A stretch of DNA of 64,000 nt from Allacma fusca. Its lineage: Eukaryota > Arthropoda > Collembola > Symphypleona > Sminthuridae. Under the pieces are notes generated by a model. That model made no database searches. It was not told the DNA's origin and saw only the letters and a program-made list of their open reading frames with translations. This document shows, piece after piece, positions 13,572-27,965 of this stretch (positions within the stretch are counted from its first letter, which is position 1; the number at the start of each line of letters is the position of its first letter). The stretch is taken from assembly GCA_947179485.1 (NCBI GenBank), contig OX359248.1, positions 27,661,378-27,725,377 of the forward strand. The letters are read 5' to 3'. Both the position numbers and the translations under genes were made by a program.

Positions 13572-15851
13572 ACACCAAAATTAAGATGACATCCAATAGC
13601 AACGTATCATTCTCATATTCCCAAGAAACCTGGCCGACTTGAGATAACATCATATACAATGGATATTATAACCCCCAAAAAAAACTCCACACTTTCCCTT
13701 TTCATCCTTGGCCTTTTAAAACCCAACCAGTCGTCCCCGAATAGACTTTTGCTTTCGTGATAAGTTTCAAATTCAACCCAGTAAGACGATTGGACACTAA
13801 TATAATGGAACTAACATTACAACCCATCCCTCAAATATGAACAAAAAAAAGTGCGTAAAAAGAACAGGATGGAAGTCAACCTCGAATTTAGACAATACAC
13901 TGCCCTGTGTACTGCGGCTAGTGTGGTACCTATTAATATACACCAAATAACGTTATGCCTAAAATCACAAATGTCAGGTCCTCATATTGAATTAAGGTAA
14001 TGGGAGCAAAATACAAAGTCCAAAGGCCCTTTACTCTCCTCTGACTTGACTACAATAATAATAATTATGTAAACTGATCACCGCATATATATTAACGAAA
14101 AAACAACTACACATAAAAATACATAATTACTTACACAGGTTGTGCACTTTGGTGTCACACTCTTGAACAGTGGCAAAATGTCCACTTAATTCTATGTCTC
14201 TGTCCTGTGCCGTCCTGCAGTACCAAGCACCTTTGGATTTACATAGAACCATGACATTCTCGGTGACTGCTGCTCTGAAGGATCATGCAAATTTTATTTG
14301 CTTGCAAATCAGTAAAATATAAATTTCCCCACTGATTCCTACTCAAGCCCATAGGAATTACCTAATTACAAAAGATTTGACAATGCTCCTTAAATACAAT
14401 GGCATTCATAAATTCAAGACCACAAATATACCTATTTATGTGGTACTGTAAACAGATTTGCGTTTTCTTTATCTTCAAAGTCCAACCGTCACAAGTTGAA
14501 CCTAAAGCATTACAATTATGTATGTATGTAAAAAAACAAGTTATGTATACAAAATATGGAAGTCTAGTCCAAACTCTTATTCCATACTTCCTTTGCTTGT
14601 TTCTGTACATTTTCCTTTTGATTTTTAGTAGATAAATAACTCCCAGGCCAAACCTATAACTTGAACTTTGGAAATAAAAAGGGATTTAAAAATTGTCAAA
14701 ATTTTTGTTGTACTTATAAAACTTTCTATTGTAAATAAAACAACCTTGTACTCCATTTCTTCACATTGTAAAATTAAATTGGAAGCCAACTGAACTAATA
14801 AAATGATGCATTTTATTGTTGCAAAGTCTTTATAAGCTGTACAGCAGTAGTAAATCATGTTAAATTGTGGTTACATGCATAATGTATCAAATACATCAGT
14901 ACAAGAGCCCAGCCAGCACACTATGATCAAACAGCCCATCGCTTGGCCGTCTACCTGTTCATCATAATAGACTCAACTAGCACTTGGGGTTGCATAACAT
15001 CTACGTTGTACACTTGAAACGTTAGAATCTCATGTGCTCGTGGGGCTGTAATTTTCTGTAATCGTTATCACAGCAGCACTTAATATTTGAGGCGGTACAC
15101 GAATCTGCACAGTAGTCTCCGTGTGAGATGACTGTCTCTACACACGCTGAGTATCTGCATAAGACAAGAACACGTACCTCTAGCCCCTCATTCATTTTTG
15201 CTGAAAAGTTCGAGGGAATCCCTCTCACGCAAAGGTTATAATTCCCTAAACAATAATAATGATATAGATAAAGTCCCAGTCTACACCGTGAATGTTACGG
15301 TGGATGTTCATTCAAAGTCAGAATTTGACTATCAAAGTTGACAGATGTGGAGGGTGAAGCTCTGGGACCACAGTATTGTTGTTATTGATTCAGGGCTAAT
15401 AGAGGGTTCAACTTCTAGTACTCAGGCCTCTCTCTCTCTCTCTCTGCTTCTCTGTCTCTCAGTGTTTACAGGATACTCATCAAGAAAAAGGTGAATTCCT
15501 CAGCAGAATCATTCAGGTTTGCCCAACACTCTGTTTGATCTCAGTCTGTGTTGGGCCGTCAGCTGAAGTGCACATGAGGAGTTCTGGGTCGCAGCCCCAA
15601 CACCTTGCAGCACCGAGCGTGTATAGCATTCAACTAACAAAGAAAGAAACGTTGAAGAACAAGTCGACACATTACGTTAAAATCGACTCCCTTCAGTTTT
15701 GAATAGTTACAAGTGATCCTGGCTAATAATAATTATATTATTGCCAAAACTGGGACTAAAATTGTCAAAGGAAAGGGAACCAAGTGACTGTGCTCATAAT
15801 TCCTTCGGATTTTTGTTGGACGAAAATTATCAGGTAGAAGAAAAAATCAAA

Positions 15852-15948
15852 ATGTCGTTATCCTTATTCTGTGTCAAGCTGAAGCATCTTGTGAATGATG
15901 CGCTTGGGATTGATTTGCCTGTTTTGGAAACTGTTGCCCACAAAGGAG
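15852..15948 (+). CDS. Candidate first coding exon of the FAAH2-like gene
   Basis: An ATG in a good context (CAAAATGT) opens 32 codons (MSLSLFCVKLKHLV...) and ends at a GGAG|GTGAGG donor in phase 1. This is exactly the phase needed by the FAAH2 exon at 27966, where joining would create a Val codon. The FAAH2 gene needs an upstream exon because the ATG at 27941 sits inside what looks like intron. The implied intron is 12 kb, and intervening exons cannot be excluded. The assignment is inference from phase and composition only. Confidence 0.3.
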
Positions 15949-18900
15949 GTGAGGATTTTATGGTTTTCATTTTTGATATGGTTTTCAAATTTGATTCTCA
16001 ATACTAACCACTACATTTTCTCACCTTTCAAAACTCCTCTGAAGTACATACAAGAAAAATGCATTTCGAGTAGTAATTGCTTCATATCTCTGTGTAGCAC
16101 TAGCACAATGGGTTATTTACTTTTGTCATTAGTGTACTTACAGTTAGCTTCAAAATTTGTGGGAAGAAATGAATGGGGATGCATTTATTTTGTATGGTTT
16201 TCTTTCCCTTTTGGTCCTTGTCCTGCTAATCAGTCAGATCCTGAAAATATAGGATGGGAATATCGGCAATTAAATAGTTTAGCACTTCCAAGATCACCTT
16301 AACCCACAGACATAAAAAAAAATCCTTCTTTTCTCAAATTGAAAGCCCAAATTTTACTACGTAACCAACTCCTTCATGTACCTAAGGTTGGTTATCTTTT
16401 GAGAAATTTACATACGAACTTGACTGAAAAGATTGTGATTTGTTGTGAGGATAATTCTTGAGATTACATACATACTTTCTTTTTATTCAACCTTGAGTTA
16501 CATACGCGACCTATGCCGGCAAAAATCTTAATTTCTTATGTAGTACTATTTTGCTACTAGGATGACGCTATGGCCATTCATTATTTTCTATGCAGTCGTC
16601 TGTACTTTGTACCTCATGCATTTGACGTTTCATTTAAATGAGTATATGTATATAATGTTCTATTGTACCTTGTAAAAACGTGTGAGAGTTCCATAGCGTC
16701 AATACTGTGTGTGTGTTTGTGTCTGTAGTGTTGCTACAACACAGAACTCGCAATATTGGCTCTTACATAAATTAAACGAGTTGTACACACAGGGAAGAAT
16801 GCACAAGCAAATATTTACTCGTAGGAGAAACTCTGTTGAAAAATAAGATGAAGACGTCACCAAAATAAGTTGTGGAGTTTTTGTTTAGTCATCATATACG
16901 TATGACTTACAGTATTTGCAACTTGAGAAATTCTCTGAGTCAATTTACAAGTTTTTCATTGCAACCTTCGGGAAATCAAAATTTGTTGGCGATACTAATT
17001 GAAGTCATACTGAGAATTTCTGGAGTATCAAAGCAATGATCATTATGTTTTTCTTATCACGGAGAACCGGACAAGAAATCCAAACAAATCCCAGTGGCGT
17101 TTCTGCAGCTGATTGCAATCACATAAGCATATAAGTCCTATGGGATTTTTTTCTGGTATTACGTACTTCCTAATAAAAACCGGTAAAACTATTCTTTCAA
17201 TTTCAACCTTCAGTGTTAATAGCTATTGGATTTTGATAGGATGGAGCTAGTAGGAGACGAATTGACGGGAGGTGAACACCGATTATTTTGTCCTGTCGTT
17301 TAATAATAAGACTCATTGTGTACTCACACTCACAATTTATAAAATAATATTATTATCAGTTGTGAGGTAAAAGGGGACAAATAAACTTTTACAGTTTGAA
17401 CATTAGTCTTTAAAAGAAAATAGCAATATTTCATTACTTCAGACTCAAGGGGTTTTCAACAGTTTTTAGATAGCTTGAACACCCATACCAGTGAATTTTC
17501 GATAGGTAAATAATAGTGTTTGAGTTTAGGGCGTCGTGAAAAACGTGCTTGAAAATAACGCTTTGGATATTTCCATTCAAAAAGATAACCCTTCCGCCCG
17601 TGTATTGTCATCTCAGACTTCTGGTTATTATTTCCAACCTCATTCTGTGGTTCGGGCGTATTTGTGTGTGAAACCTCACGTAAGTGTTTGAAGGTAGATT
17701 ATCCTTCCGGCTTATTTTTTTTTTCATACAGTTACTTACTTCATATTGACTGAGAAACTTGAGTGTGGATTTAGCATTGAGACTCATCCATTGTAATATA
17801 ATAATAGCAAGCGCACGATGATGTCCATAAACCATCATCTTGAGTCCACTTCCGTGAATCTTTCCCACAGTAGTTTAATCAGCACGTGCATGCATGAATT
17901 TCGACTCGTCGTTGTATCGAGAATTTCTGCCCGTCGTTATATTATGCTTCAACTCAATTATTCTTCGCAGTACTTGGAGTTTTATTTTTAATCGGCACAT
18001 TAATGAGCCCCTGCATTGTCACCACGTCATTATAGATTACAGAGAATAGCAACAGGCAGGAATTTCATTTAGTCCGTGCTCAAAAGTCACTTATACGGTA
18101 GTACAGACTTGACGAGCATATAGAAAGTCATATTTCTGACAATGCATATAAAATACACTCAGAGCATAACCCCACACCAATACATACACTATTTACTACT
18201 AATTGAAAATCTTTAAGTACGTTTCAAATTTGACCTATATTAGTTTCTAATTTGAATCTGTAAAGAGCAGTGAACGGGAGTTCTGATGAGGACTGTGTAT
18301 AATGTATGTATCTATATATAGCTAACTTGAAAGTTAGTACAAGTACTACTGTAAAAGTAAGTATTGGAGACGCTGCTATATTGTAGTGTACATCTGAATT
18401 TGTTGACTCAAAGGTTCGTTGACATCTTGCCATGCAAAAAAAAAAAAAAATTCGCTTCTTGTCAATTTGTTTCACGATTAATGCCGTACTATTCAAGGCC
18501 TAAGAATACTAAATCCTTTACAAAGATGCTTCATAGCATTAGGGATGTTGTGTATATGTGTTTATATTATTAGTGTCAGGAAACTTTCCTGATTAGAAAG
18601 CATTCCAGCTCTTATGAGTCTCGTCTCTCTACTCCATAGATAGATCCTGTACCCACAAAGGAAGGGAGAACAGATATCTTTCGAGAGAGCAGGGCTGGCT
18701 GCTCAGGGCAGTATGGAAAGGTTCAAACTATCTCCTTCGTATTTCTTTGTCTCAGATTTAGTTCTCAAAAGGGCTATGTCTTATTATGGGAGGAAAAGGT
18801 GCTGAGAAAATCTCAAATTCAATGGCTAAATTAAAATAGAACATTTAGAATGTCTATTGAGTGCGTTCAGTGTTTGGAGTGAAAGAGATGTTGGAAAATG

Positions 18901-20712
18901 TGTGGGTGAGAATATGAACAAGGGAGGTTGACCTCGTGTCAGCTGTAAACTCGGAGCGTGTATGATTGCTGAATTTCCTCTGAGCCAAGTCTCCTCTCTA
19001 CTGTATGATGACTACCTGCATTTTAAGGGTTTTATCTCCTCTTTCACATATGTGTGTGCTCTCCTTCGGGTTTAAAGCTGATTCGGCCTGTATGAGTTTT
19101 ACTCATATGAAGTCTGTGTTTAAAAAAAGGCTACCCCATATATGTACATATATACCCCGTAAGTGTGCATATATGGAGAGGAACAACAACAGACGGGATG
19201 TGTGTATGCAAGGAAATAAAGGCAGATGATATTTGGCCCGAAGTGAACAGCTGTGAGGGTGAACAAAAAACTACACGTGGATGGTGTTGGGGAGCGATGA
19301 CTATCAACAACATACAAAGGCTCTCCCGAGTTGCCATGCAGAGAGTTTCACAAACTTGGTCTGTGGGACGGGTCATCATCAGTCTGGTAGTTGCGTAGTA
19401 ATAGGACGGTTCTGATCCGACACTTACCCGATCTCGAACGATTTAAACCGCGGAACTTGACTTGGAGTGGAACTTTCCCTTCCAGCCTATTTCTCTGGCT
19501 GCAGTTCCTTTCTTTTTTCTAAAAATAACCATTGCAGTGATTTCTAAATTTCAGTGACTATTTTTATATTCCTATATGTGCCATGTATTGACAGTAATTC
19601 TGAAAGTGTGGTACACTAATAATTACCTTGAATTGAAAAAATTATTAGGGCACGATCGTAATCCTCTGAGTGTGTGTGTGTGTGACAAAAATAAAACAAA
19701 TTTTTCATGTTGCCTCAGGAGACGTAAGGATTAAAATGAACTAATGTGTAAACACAAAACAACCCTTATGTAAAGTTGACATTGAAATATTGCGTGCGAT
19801 AAAAGTTGACTGCTCCATACGTACAGTCAAGCTAACCTTATCTCCAGACTTTTTGTCTCTATGTTAAAACGTGTCTTGAGGAATAAAGAACGGAAAATAC
19901 ATTTAAAGAGTAAAATAGTGCTGTAAACAACTCTAGCCGTTTTCCCAAGCAGTGTTTAAAATCACTCTACATTATACAAAATCTAACCGATTGACAACTG
20001 ACACAAGTCTCTGGTGACAGCTGGGATTTTTCCCTGTGAATCAATATTGAAATTTTTTATTATTTATTTTGAAAAATACAACAACATGTCTACCATCCTG
20101 CCGAACATTATCTATGGCATATGCCGACCTTTTGTAATCTCTCCAAAGAAAGGTAACTTTTGAAATACTGAGCAGCTATGTACTGTAATTATTATTATGA
20201 GGGATGAGCTATAGTCATACTCTCTATAACCAAAAGGAAAAGAACGAAATCTAATGTTTGGAAATTATTGCATGCACTTACACATGTAGTAGATATGTCT
20301 GCTTATTCTTAGTGTAAAGAAATGATTTTACAGTGGATTTATATGATATGGGTAACGTGAGCTTGTGTTATAGTTAGAGCACCCACTAAAAATAAAGCGT
20401 TTGTGGGAAGAGTTTTTTAACAACACGTGCTTGGGTTAAGTGTGTACCAGCTCTCAAAAGATATTGATAAGTATAGGAAGTAGTTTCACACTCATCCACG
20501 ACTTTCCATAGAATTTTCACAGGTATTTTAATTTACAATGTTTTAGTCATGATGAGAACAGGACAGGAGGCAAGTAAGGATAAGAGCAGCGGACCTGAGA
20601 ATGGTATGGTTTAAAAAGCAATTACTTGCAACGCTGAAGTCCAAGTCGTTATGTAATGGTTCAGTTCCTTAGTATTCCAAGGCTACAGTATAGCTTCAAA
20701 ACTCACACATTT

Positions 20713-20720
20713 CGTGTGTA

Positions 20721-20779
<59 letters not shown>

Positions 20780-20780
20780 A
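20713..20780. repeat. GT/TG microsatellite
   Basis: An uninterrupted TG run of about 50 bases (about 20725-20774) is flanked by TATG variants. It is likely to be length-polymorphic. Confidence 0.95.
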
Positions 20781-21819
20781 AAGTTTGTTGCTTTTGTCTT
20801 GCTTTCATGCAAACTGTAAACAGTCATGGAGTTGTGACCATTGACCACTGTATCTGTAATTAAATATTCCAAAAGGTATTATGTATCATTTTTGATCCCC
20901 TTGCATTGGCAGGATTTCGGGATTTTTTTGTACACTTTTATGGTAGTGTTTAGTGTCAGAGTCTAACTGAGAGACTGAGGGAGGATGTGGCGGAGGCATG
21001 GAGCTCGTTGGACGTTTTTTATCTTCTCTTATCAGATTGAAATTATTTATCTTACAAAATTATCCTGGTTATTTTATAATAATTTAATATTTAGTTATTC
21101 TAAGATGGATGATTTGTAGGCTGAGTGAGTGCATCGCACTCCTCACGAGAAATCGATTCATGCTTGCGTAACTTCTAGCACACGAGATGAGTTTCCATAA
21201 CACAGAGTTCTGTTATATGGGAAAAGATTTTGTACCTCCTCGCAAAGCTATAAGCCTTTAGAGTTGTTCAAGAATCCACATTAACATTTTGAATTTCTCA
21301 TTGTACAAGCAAGTCATCTAATCAATCCCCACGTAATCGTTCAACAATATGCGAAATCATGCAAGTACAGATATTTACTTGTAACGTATTTAATTCCCTC
21401 TGCTTGGGATGCATACTAGTGACTGGTAAGTGAAGTCACTATAGGATTAAGTAGATGACCGGTTTGCCACAACAGTATAGGTATATACTCTATGAGGCTT
21501 AATTTGTGCAATGGGTGAGCCTGATGGCATATAGGTGTAGTAGTATCAAAAAGTATGAATACGAGGGAAGTTAACCCCTTTTGGGTATGTACAGTTCGTT
21601 TTTTCAGTTTATAATTTTTATAGTTAAGGGAAATTGCCAAATCCTGCTGCACAAATCCTATGATTTTACAAGGAAAAATATCTAGAATGAGGATAACTAT
21701 ACACTACCAGCACCTGCTACAAATTCATGTCAACAAGAGGAGACAAGTCAACGACTTGTATCTCTAATGATAGGCTCTATTGGAAACCTGATGAGTGCGA
21801 TAAGTAATTTAGTTTCCAG

Positions 21820-22098
21820 GTAGAAGTTGATTCAAAGAGTGCAAGTAATTATTTGACAGGAATTGTTAGCGATGTGGCATGTAACGTACCAGGAGATTGC
21901 GACGTTATTATGAAGGAATCGATTGCAATAGAGTCCTGTAAAGTGAATCGTTGTTGGTGCAGTGTAATAGTCAGTCAAGGAATTGCAACTATTGCGATGC
22001 GGAACGCTATGATTTTGCAAAATCTTTCAGGACACTCGTCAAGTCAATCCTTTCCTCTGTTCAACTCCCAACAAGTCAACTCCCTTGTCTGTGAATGA
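21820..22098 (+). CDS. Candidate cysteine-rich (EB-like) exon
   Basis: The frame opens directly after a good acceptor (TTTAGTTTCCAG) and runs 92 codons to TGA. It contains a cysteine pattern C-x5-C-x12-C-x4-C-x-C (ACNVPGDCD ... ESCKVNRCWC). This resembles the EB-module pattern common in arthropod and nematode secreted proteins. If real, the exon probably ends before the stop, as the residues after the cysteines look less protein-like. No signal-peptide exon or second module was found nearby. Confidence 0.25.
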   Translation, partial: VEVDSKSASNYLTGIVSDVACNVPGDCDVIMKESIAIESCKVNRCWCSVIVSQGIATIAMRNAMILQNLSGHSSSQSFPLFNSQQVNSLVCE

Positions 22099-25000
22099 GA
22101 CACTAACTCAAAGGAGTGCACATCAAGAAGCTCAAGTGTGTTAGATTTTTTAATGCTCTGCTTGAAGTAATACAGGATTCAAGTTTTGTAATAATCCTGG
22201 TAACACTTCACACAGGCATACTACTGCATCTGTTTGGACTAAGTGAAGGTTAAGGAAATGTCGAAAATTCATTTAATCATTTAAATTCGGGACAACAACC
22301 CTATACTCTCTAAGTACAATGTGTTCTACAGTCTTGTATATGGAAGAATAAATTATCTTTAACACACGGGAGAACAATCTGGTCAAGACATAATTAATGC
22401 AAACTATTCCGAAAAAAAAATCCCCCCTTTCCTTTTTATTATCCTCTATTGTGATTCAGAGATCAGTGAGGAGCCAATTTGTGCAAAGGATTCGATACAG
22501 TGCATCCGTAATTATTTTAATTACGCAACCCCTTTTGCGTAAGAAAAGATAATGATTTTTGTAATTACAAGGGTTCCCCCTGCAGTAAGGGTTTGTAGTA
22601 ATTATGCAAACATTGGAAGTATTAAAACTAGCAGCGCCCAAGTCCTTGCAAAATTTTCCATATATGTAAGTACTTCCCCAGACTGTGTGAGCCTCGCATC
22701 CCCTTATAGCCTTACGGATTGTATTCATATATGTTTGATACAAACTTGGAAATCTGCTGTCTCTTGCGCAGAAGTTCTATGCACTTAGGTTTGAGATTTA
22801 TTGAGAGTCAAGAAAATGTAAAGTATGTCGAACAGGGAAATGATGACTGTTAATAACCCCTAGGAGCCATTCAGAGCAATGGTAATAGATCACGACTCAG
22901 AAAGAGCTCGTGTTTATTTTTTGATGAAGTCAGTACCGGATGTACAAATACTCCTTAATTACATGATTAATTGACAAATACAGCTTGAGATCCTTCTCCT
23001 ATGCTTATAGTATCTAGTTGTTAATCATTCTAACTGTGAGACTGACTGATGCTCATGTGCTTATAATTTGATTGATGTCCTGATACTACATATCATCTCA
23101 GATGTCAAGCGCTTCATGTATTTCCAATTAAATAAATAACCCCATCTTTGTTGAGGAGACTCGAGACAGAAAATTCCCTATTTGTATGTATGAGGGCAAT
23201 CGGTCAATGGCAAAAGTGTCGAAAGTATGAACGGAATTGGAATAAATTAAGAGTACATATAATATTTTGTATGTATGTATGTAATATGCAGAGTCTCAAA
23301 CACCCAATTTACAATCGTCCGTACAAGCTGCATAACATCTCGGGAGTGCATTATGGTCATAGCTTACGTGAATGAATGAGTTTATGTATGTATGTTGTGA
23401 AGCAAACAAGATACAAACGATTGCTCACAACCTCATTGTACTTTTCACTGCTTAATTTAATTAACGCACGAATTTATGCTGTAGGTAAATGTTACAAGGC
23501 CGCTGGCAGGACAGTCAAAGCAATAATTTTTCCTAAAAGAAAGACTAATGTGCTTAGCTGTAAGTATTTGTTCTCTGTGGAATTATCTGCAGATGTAATC
23601 TTGTCTGAGTATAAAGAACAACATTCGTTGAGTATGTAACAATTAAATTACTAATCGTTCTCATTTTCTTATGTGATGTGACAATCTCGGATAGTGTACT
23701 ATTACTGTATAGTAAGGGGTACAGTATAACTAATTATATTAGTTGGGGGAAATTAGTCAAATTTGTCGTTGATACGCATTCGGGGTATTCATAAAAATGT
23801 CAAGAGTACATTTTTAAGACTATTTTATGTTATATATGATCTACCGCAGGATTGGGGAGTTGTGCTGATAGCGAAAGTAACTGTCTTGACTGTCCTTGCT
23901 TTTACATTTTTCATACATTTTCTGGTGCTTACACACACATTTGGCGTTGCTGATTGTGAGCCTCGTAAGGATCCGCTCCATCTTGGTAATTTCCTATGAG
24001 CTCCTTGTAATACACCTTACTTTACGTGAGGCTTTGTTTTTTGAAATTATTATTTAATTCGTCAAAGATGTGAGAGTGAGGGATTTGAAATAGACTGTAA
24101 AGAATCTACTGTATGTATTGAATGCTTTCTTACTCACACATTGTTATTTACATTATAACTGCTGGGTTTTACCCGTGAGTACTGTGAATGGCCATATGTT
24201 TTTCGTAATCAGGATTTTTTTTTAATCCAACTCAATGTTTCTTGAACCTTCTCTCCCATTCTGTTTGAACCATATTTTTATAATTACACATATATACGAA
24301 AAGCAATTCATTATGGACTTTGCTCATCCGGCTTCGTTTTGAACAACAAAGTTCACATATCAGACTAGCTAGACCCTGGCAAAAATCGTCAATGTAGGAT
24401 GTCAATTAGTTGGCGAAACTGTCTTAATGCATCACGACAACTTTTATACGATAAGCTATAAAAGAGCCGAATGTAATCCAATTAAGCAGACATGACTTCA
24501 AAGTGCCATATATCTTGTATTTATTTCTGAATTGTTTACATTCACATAGTGAAGCGTGGGATGACTGCTTTTCTATGTACCCCTTTGTAAATGTATTGAC
24601 GTCTGCCTTCTCTGATGTGAGAATGAAAGGCATGGAGATGAAAAAAATAGACTTGAAGAACTAGTCAGGTCATCAAGTTCTAGGTTGCTGTTTATAATTA
24701 TGTATTGTGGTTATTACCACATTCGTTCACTTCACGTGTGTCATAAGACCCTAATTTAGCAGATTATGTGAGAAAAAGTTCTTTTGCGGTTGAAGCTACA
24801 TGTACTTTGCTTTTCTTGGTGGAAATATCATACACAGCCTTCCCCGAAGAATTGTTTAGTTGGGAGGTGCGGTGGGAAATTATCAGTTAAATATCTCATT
24901 GTAAATTACACTGTTGATTCTACAGTAATTAAGGATCTAGTACTGGAAGTTAAAGTTAGGCTTATTTCGATTTTATCTTAAGTTAATTCAATGACATTGA

Positions 25001-27965
25001 CACTATGGGTTTTTAAGATAAGTAATATTTAGTAAACTGGAAGCTGCTTTATTTAAACATTTCCCTTCCTCCTGTTTAATTGTACTTACAACGTGTGTGC
25101 ATGCTGACACTTTTGTATTGTATTTAAAAAAAATTTATTTCCAGCATGTTGTATAGCATATAGTAGACTTTTGGTATGGAGCGACAAATAATTACAAAGG
25201 GGGTGGTACTTTTTTGGAGTCAGTTTTGTATTTCTTGAGGGTTGGAGTGATTGTCGAGACAAAGGATTTATATGTAGGTTGAATGTTGGTTGGGACCTTA
25301 TTCTAACTTCTAGCAATATGTATCTTGTAAGTGTTTACTACAAAGCATACTCTGTACTTATAATAATGTTCCTCCAATTTTTTCTCCGGTTTTCCTCAGC
25401 CTTTTTTTGCCTTATGTATGTGGCTTCCTGTATCTTTTTCTCTTTTTCAAGGCATGGCTCACAAACACATTTCTTTGCTGAATGCTGTAGTTTGTGCCTA
25501 CCATATTTTAGTGCGTCTTGGGGGAATGTTTTTTCAAAATGGTTACACGTGTTTAAATTCTTTTAATTTTACAGAAAACAGTATAGCCTTGGTTTAATAT
25601 CATTAAACCGTTTTTTTAGAAAAGTGTAGTCGACAACCGTTTCCAGTGACTCAAATATGACTAGGGGAAATTGATGACAATTTTTCTAGCTGTATCAGTC
25701 GTAATTTTTCTTTAATTGAAATTCTTTCCCGTAATTTATTTTTTCCTTGAAGGACACAGGCCACCTCTATACATTTTGTTTGTGGGAGAGGGAGAGCAGA
25801 GCATGATTTGCACCTCATTTCAAGTTGATTAATGTGTGTACACAAAGAATTACTAGTGATACCTTTCCTGCATCATCTCTCTTTGGTCAACATGCGGAGT
25901 CCCAAAAATAAGCTTTCCTGTATTTCTACACAGGACCTCAAGTTTTTATATTGGCTTTGTCATTCTTTATACCAAGAGTGACTGAAACCAGGAAGCTTTT
26001 TAGGGGCACTAAAAAACTCCAAAAAAGGTGTGCGGATAGATATACGAAGGTCATATTTAAATATCTTCGGAACATAGCCCTCAATATTTTATTTGAAACT
26101 ATAAGTTAGCAAGCAGTTAAATGTATTGTATTTTACAAATTTTATAGTAGCAGTTTGATAAAACAAGAGAGTATATTCTGAAGAAGAAAAGGTTGGTAAT
26201 GTTGGTATACGTATATGGAAAAAGTTGCTAAGTACATGGGTTGGTAGATATTTCAGCATTTACTCAGTGCTGTATATTCACATTTGATGACTAGTAGGAA
26301 AGTAGTTTCCTAGCCAATTGTTGTATGGCTATAAGGAAAGTACTGCAAATTGTACAGCTTGCATGCACACAGAGTCCAAAGTTCAATGAGAGTACTCCGG
26401 GGCAAGTTGTACAAGTATTATTTGGTATGGTTCTGTAAGTATACGATAGTCAGCTTTCATATTGGTGTGTAGAATAGTCACGAAGTCAAATGCCAGTTTG
26501 TAATCCTAGATTTTTTCATTCCTGTTGGTCTGCGTGCAGTATTATTGTTTTGTTCATTGTCAGTGAATTGGGAGGATTTGGTCTCTGGGCCTAGAAGTTG
26601 GACAAACGTCTGATGAAAATTGCCAAGTTGTGTTCCCTTATTTTTCAACATCTCTTTTCCTGCCCAATGAGCCATTTACCCATAACAAACTGGATGTATC
26701 AAGGTAACCCCTCGGTCTCGGAGCAACGCTCGCTTGAGATTAGAGATCCAAACATAAACTGACCGCTGCGCTGCAGCTGCATGTTTTATGCAAAAGTTAA
26801 ATCGTGAGAGTAAATTGTTTTTAAGCATGTTTTCCTCATCCATCGCCCTGTAGTTTCAGGGTTATTCTCGCAATAATAATAATATTGATTTATCTCCACA
26901 CATTAATTCGAAATTTATGCATTTTTTGTATTTTTAATGCAATTTTTGTATGAAAAATTTTAAACCCCTTTTAAGTCCACAATTTTTATAATTACAATAA
27001 TGACCAAGGTACAAAAAGCCAATGCAGAATTAGGGGATTCATTTATGATTTTTGTGAGTATTTTTTGTACAAGAAGGAAGTTACTCTTGCAAGTATTGCG
27101 GGTAGAGAAGACACGCTTGATTTGTTATGTTACACTGGGCTAAACTTTGTGGTCTGGCTAAATTAATCATTATACATACATGGATCCAAGTGCTAAGGAA
27201 TACATACATATTGCAATAGTATTAACAGAAACTTGCACCACTTCTCTGAAGCATCTCCAGTATATCTGTGTCAAACTTGAGGAACAAGGGGATATATCCT
27301 CGCCTTCCCTACTGCCTCAATTCCTGTGTGATTGGGTCGAGTTGAAATATGAACAACGGTAGTTCCTTAGCTGAATCCCGTTTGATGGCTTGATTTCGTA
27401 CTTTTGTTTCCCTTGCATTTCTCTATTGCTTGGCATTGTCAATCAGGATGATACCAGCTCTTGCATTCAATTGCCTACTTGGAAATTCAATAGGTGTCCA
27501 ACGGTGGTTGCCTGATTCGCTGAGGTGGCTCAAACAAGTATTTGTCTTTGAGTCATTGTTGTTTGTCAGATGACCTCAATTTAGCTTTAAGATCCTTCGC
27601 AGTAAGATATCCTGATGCGTTCGAACTTTGCGTTCACACGCAAATGAAGAATTAACATTAAATTCGCTAATAAAGCAAGTTCTTGTAGGCAAACCTTCGT
27701 AATGTTGCATGCATTAAATTCATCAAAATGCACATAAAACTCATTGCCGGTATTTGTGTGGGGTAGTTTTTATGGTGGGATAATCTCAATATGTTAAATT
27801 TGGAAGAAAACCTTGTGGGTCATACATTATTGTCGTCAGAGACTGCGTTCTAACATGTACAGCATCTGCATATTACTCTATGAAATGCCTAAATGAAGTC
27901 CCTTGAAATGTTAATTAATCAGTGTAAATGAATCTTACTAATGAGAAACATTTTCCGTTTCGCAG

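Larger units (their letters stand above)
10607..15851. other. Gene-poor AT-rich stretch with CT microsatellites
   Basis: No supported gene. It contains a hairpin at 11115-11165 and CT repeats at about 13538-13571 and 15427-15455. Open frames are short and overlap on both strands. Confidence 0.5.
15949..27965. other. Long gene-poor stretch, possibly FAAH2 intron 1
   Basis: If the 15852-15948 exon belongs to FAAH2, this 12 kb is its first intron. Otherwise it is intergenic. It holds a GT microsatellite at 20713-20780 and a cysteine-rich candidate exon at 21820-22098. No other frame was convincing. The - strand frame at 26478-26675 starts with ATG but has no splice or family support. Confidence 0.4.

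Noticed and set aside
15895-16302. 135-codon + strand frame
   Set aside because: Overlaps the candidate FAAH2 exon in another frame and runs into its likely intron. No family resemblance.
27941-27965. ATG 27941 as the FAAH2 start
   Set aside because: It overlaps a branch-point-like motif just before a good acceptor, so it is probably intronic. Not fully excluded.
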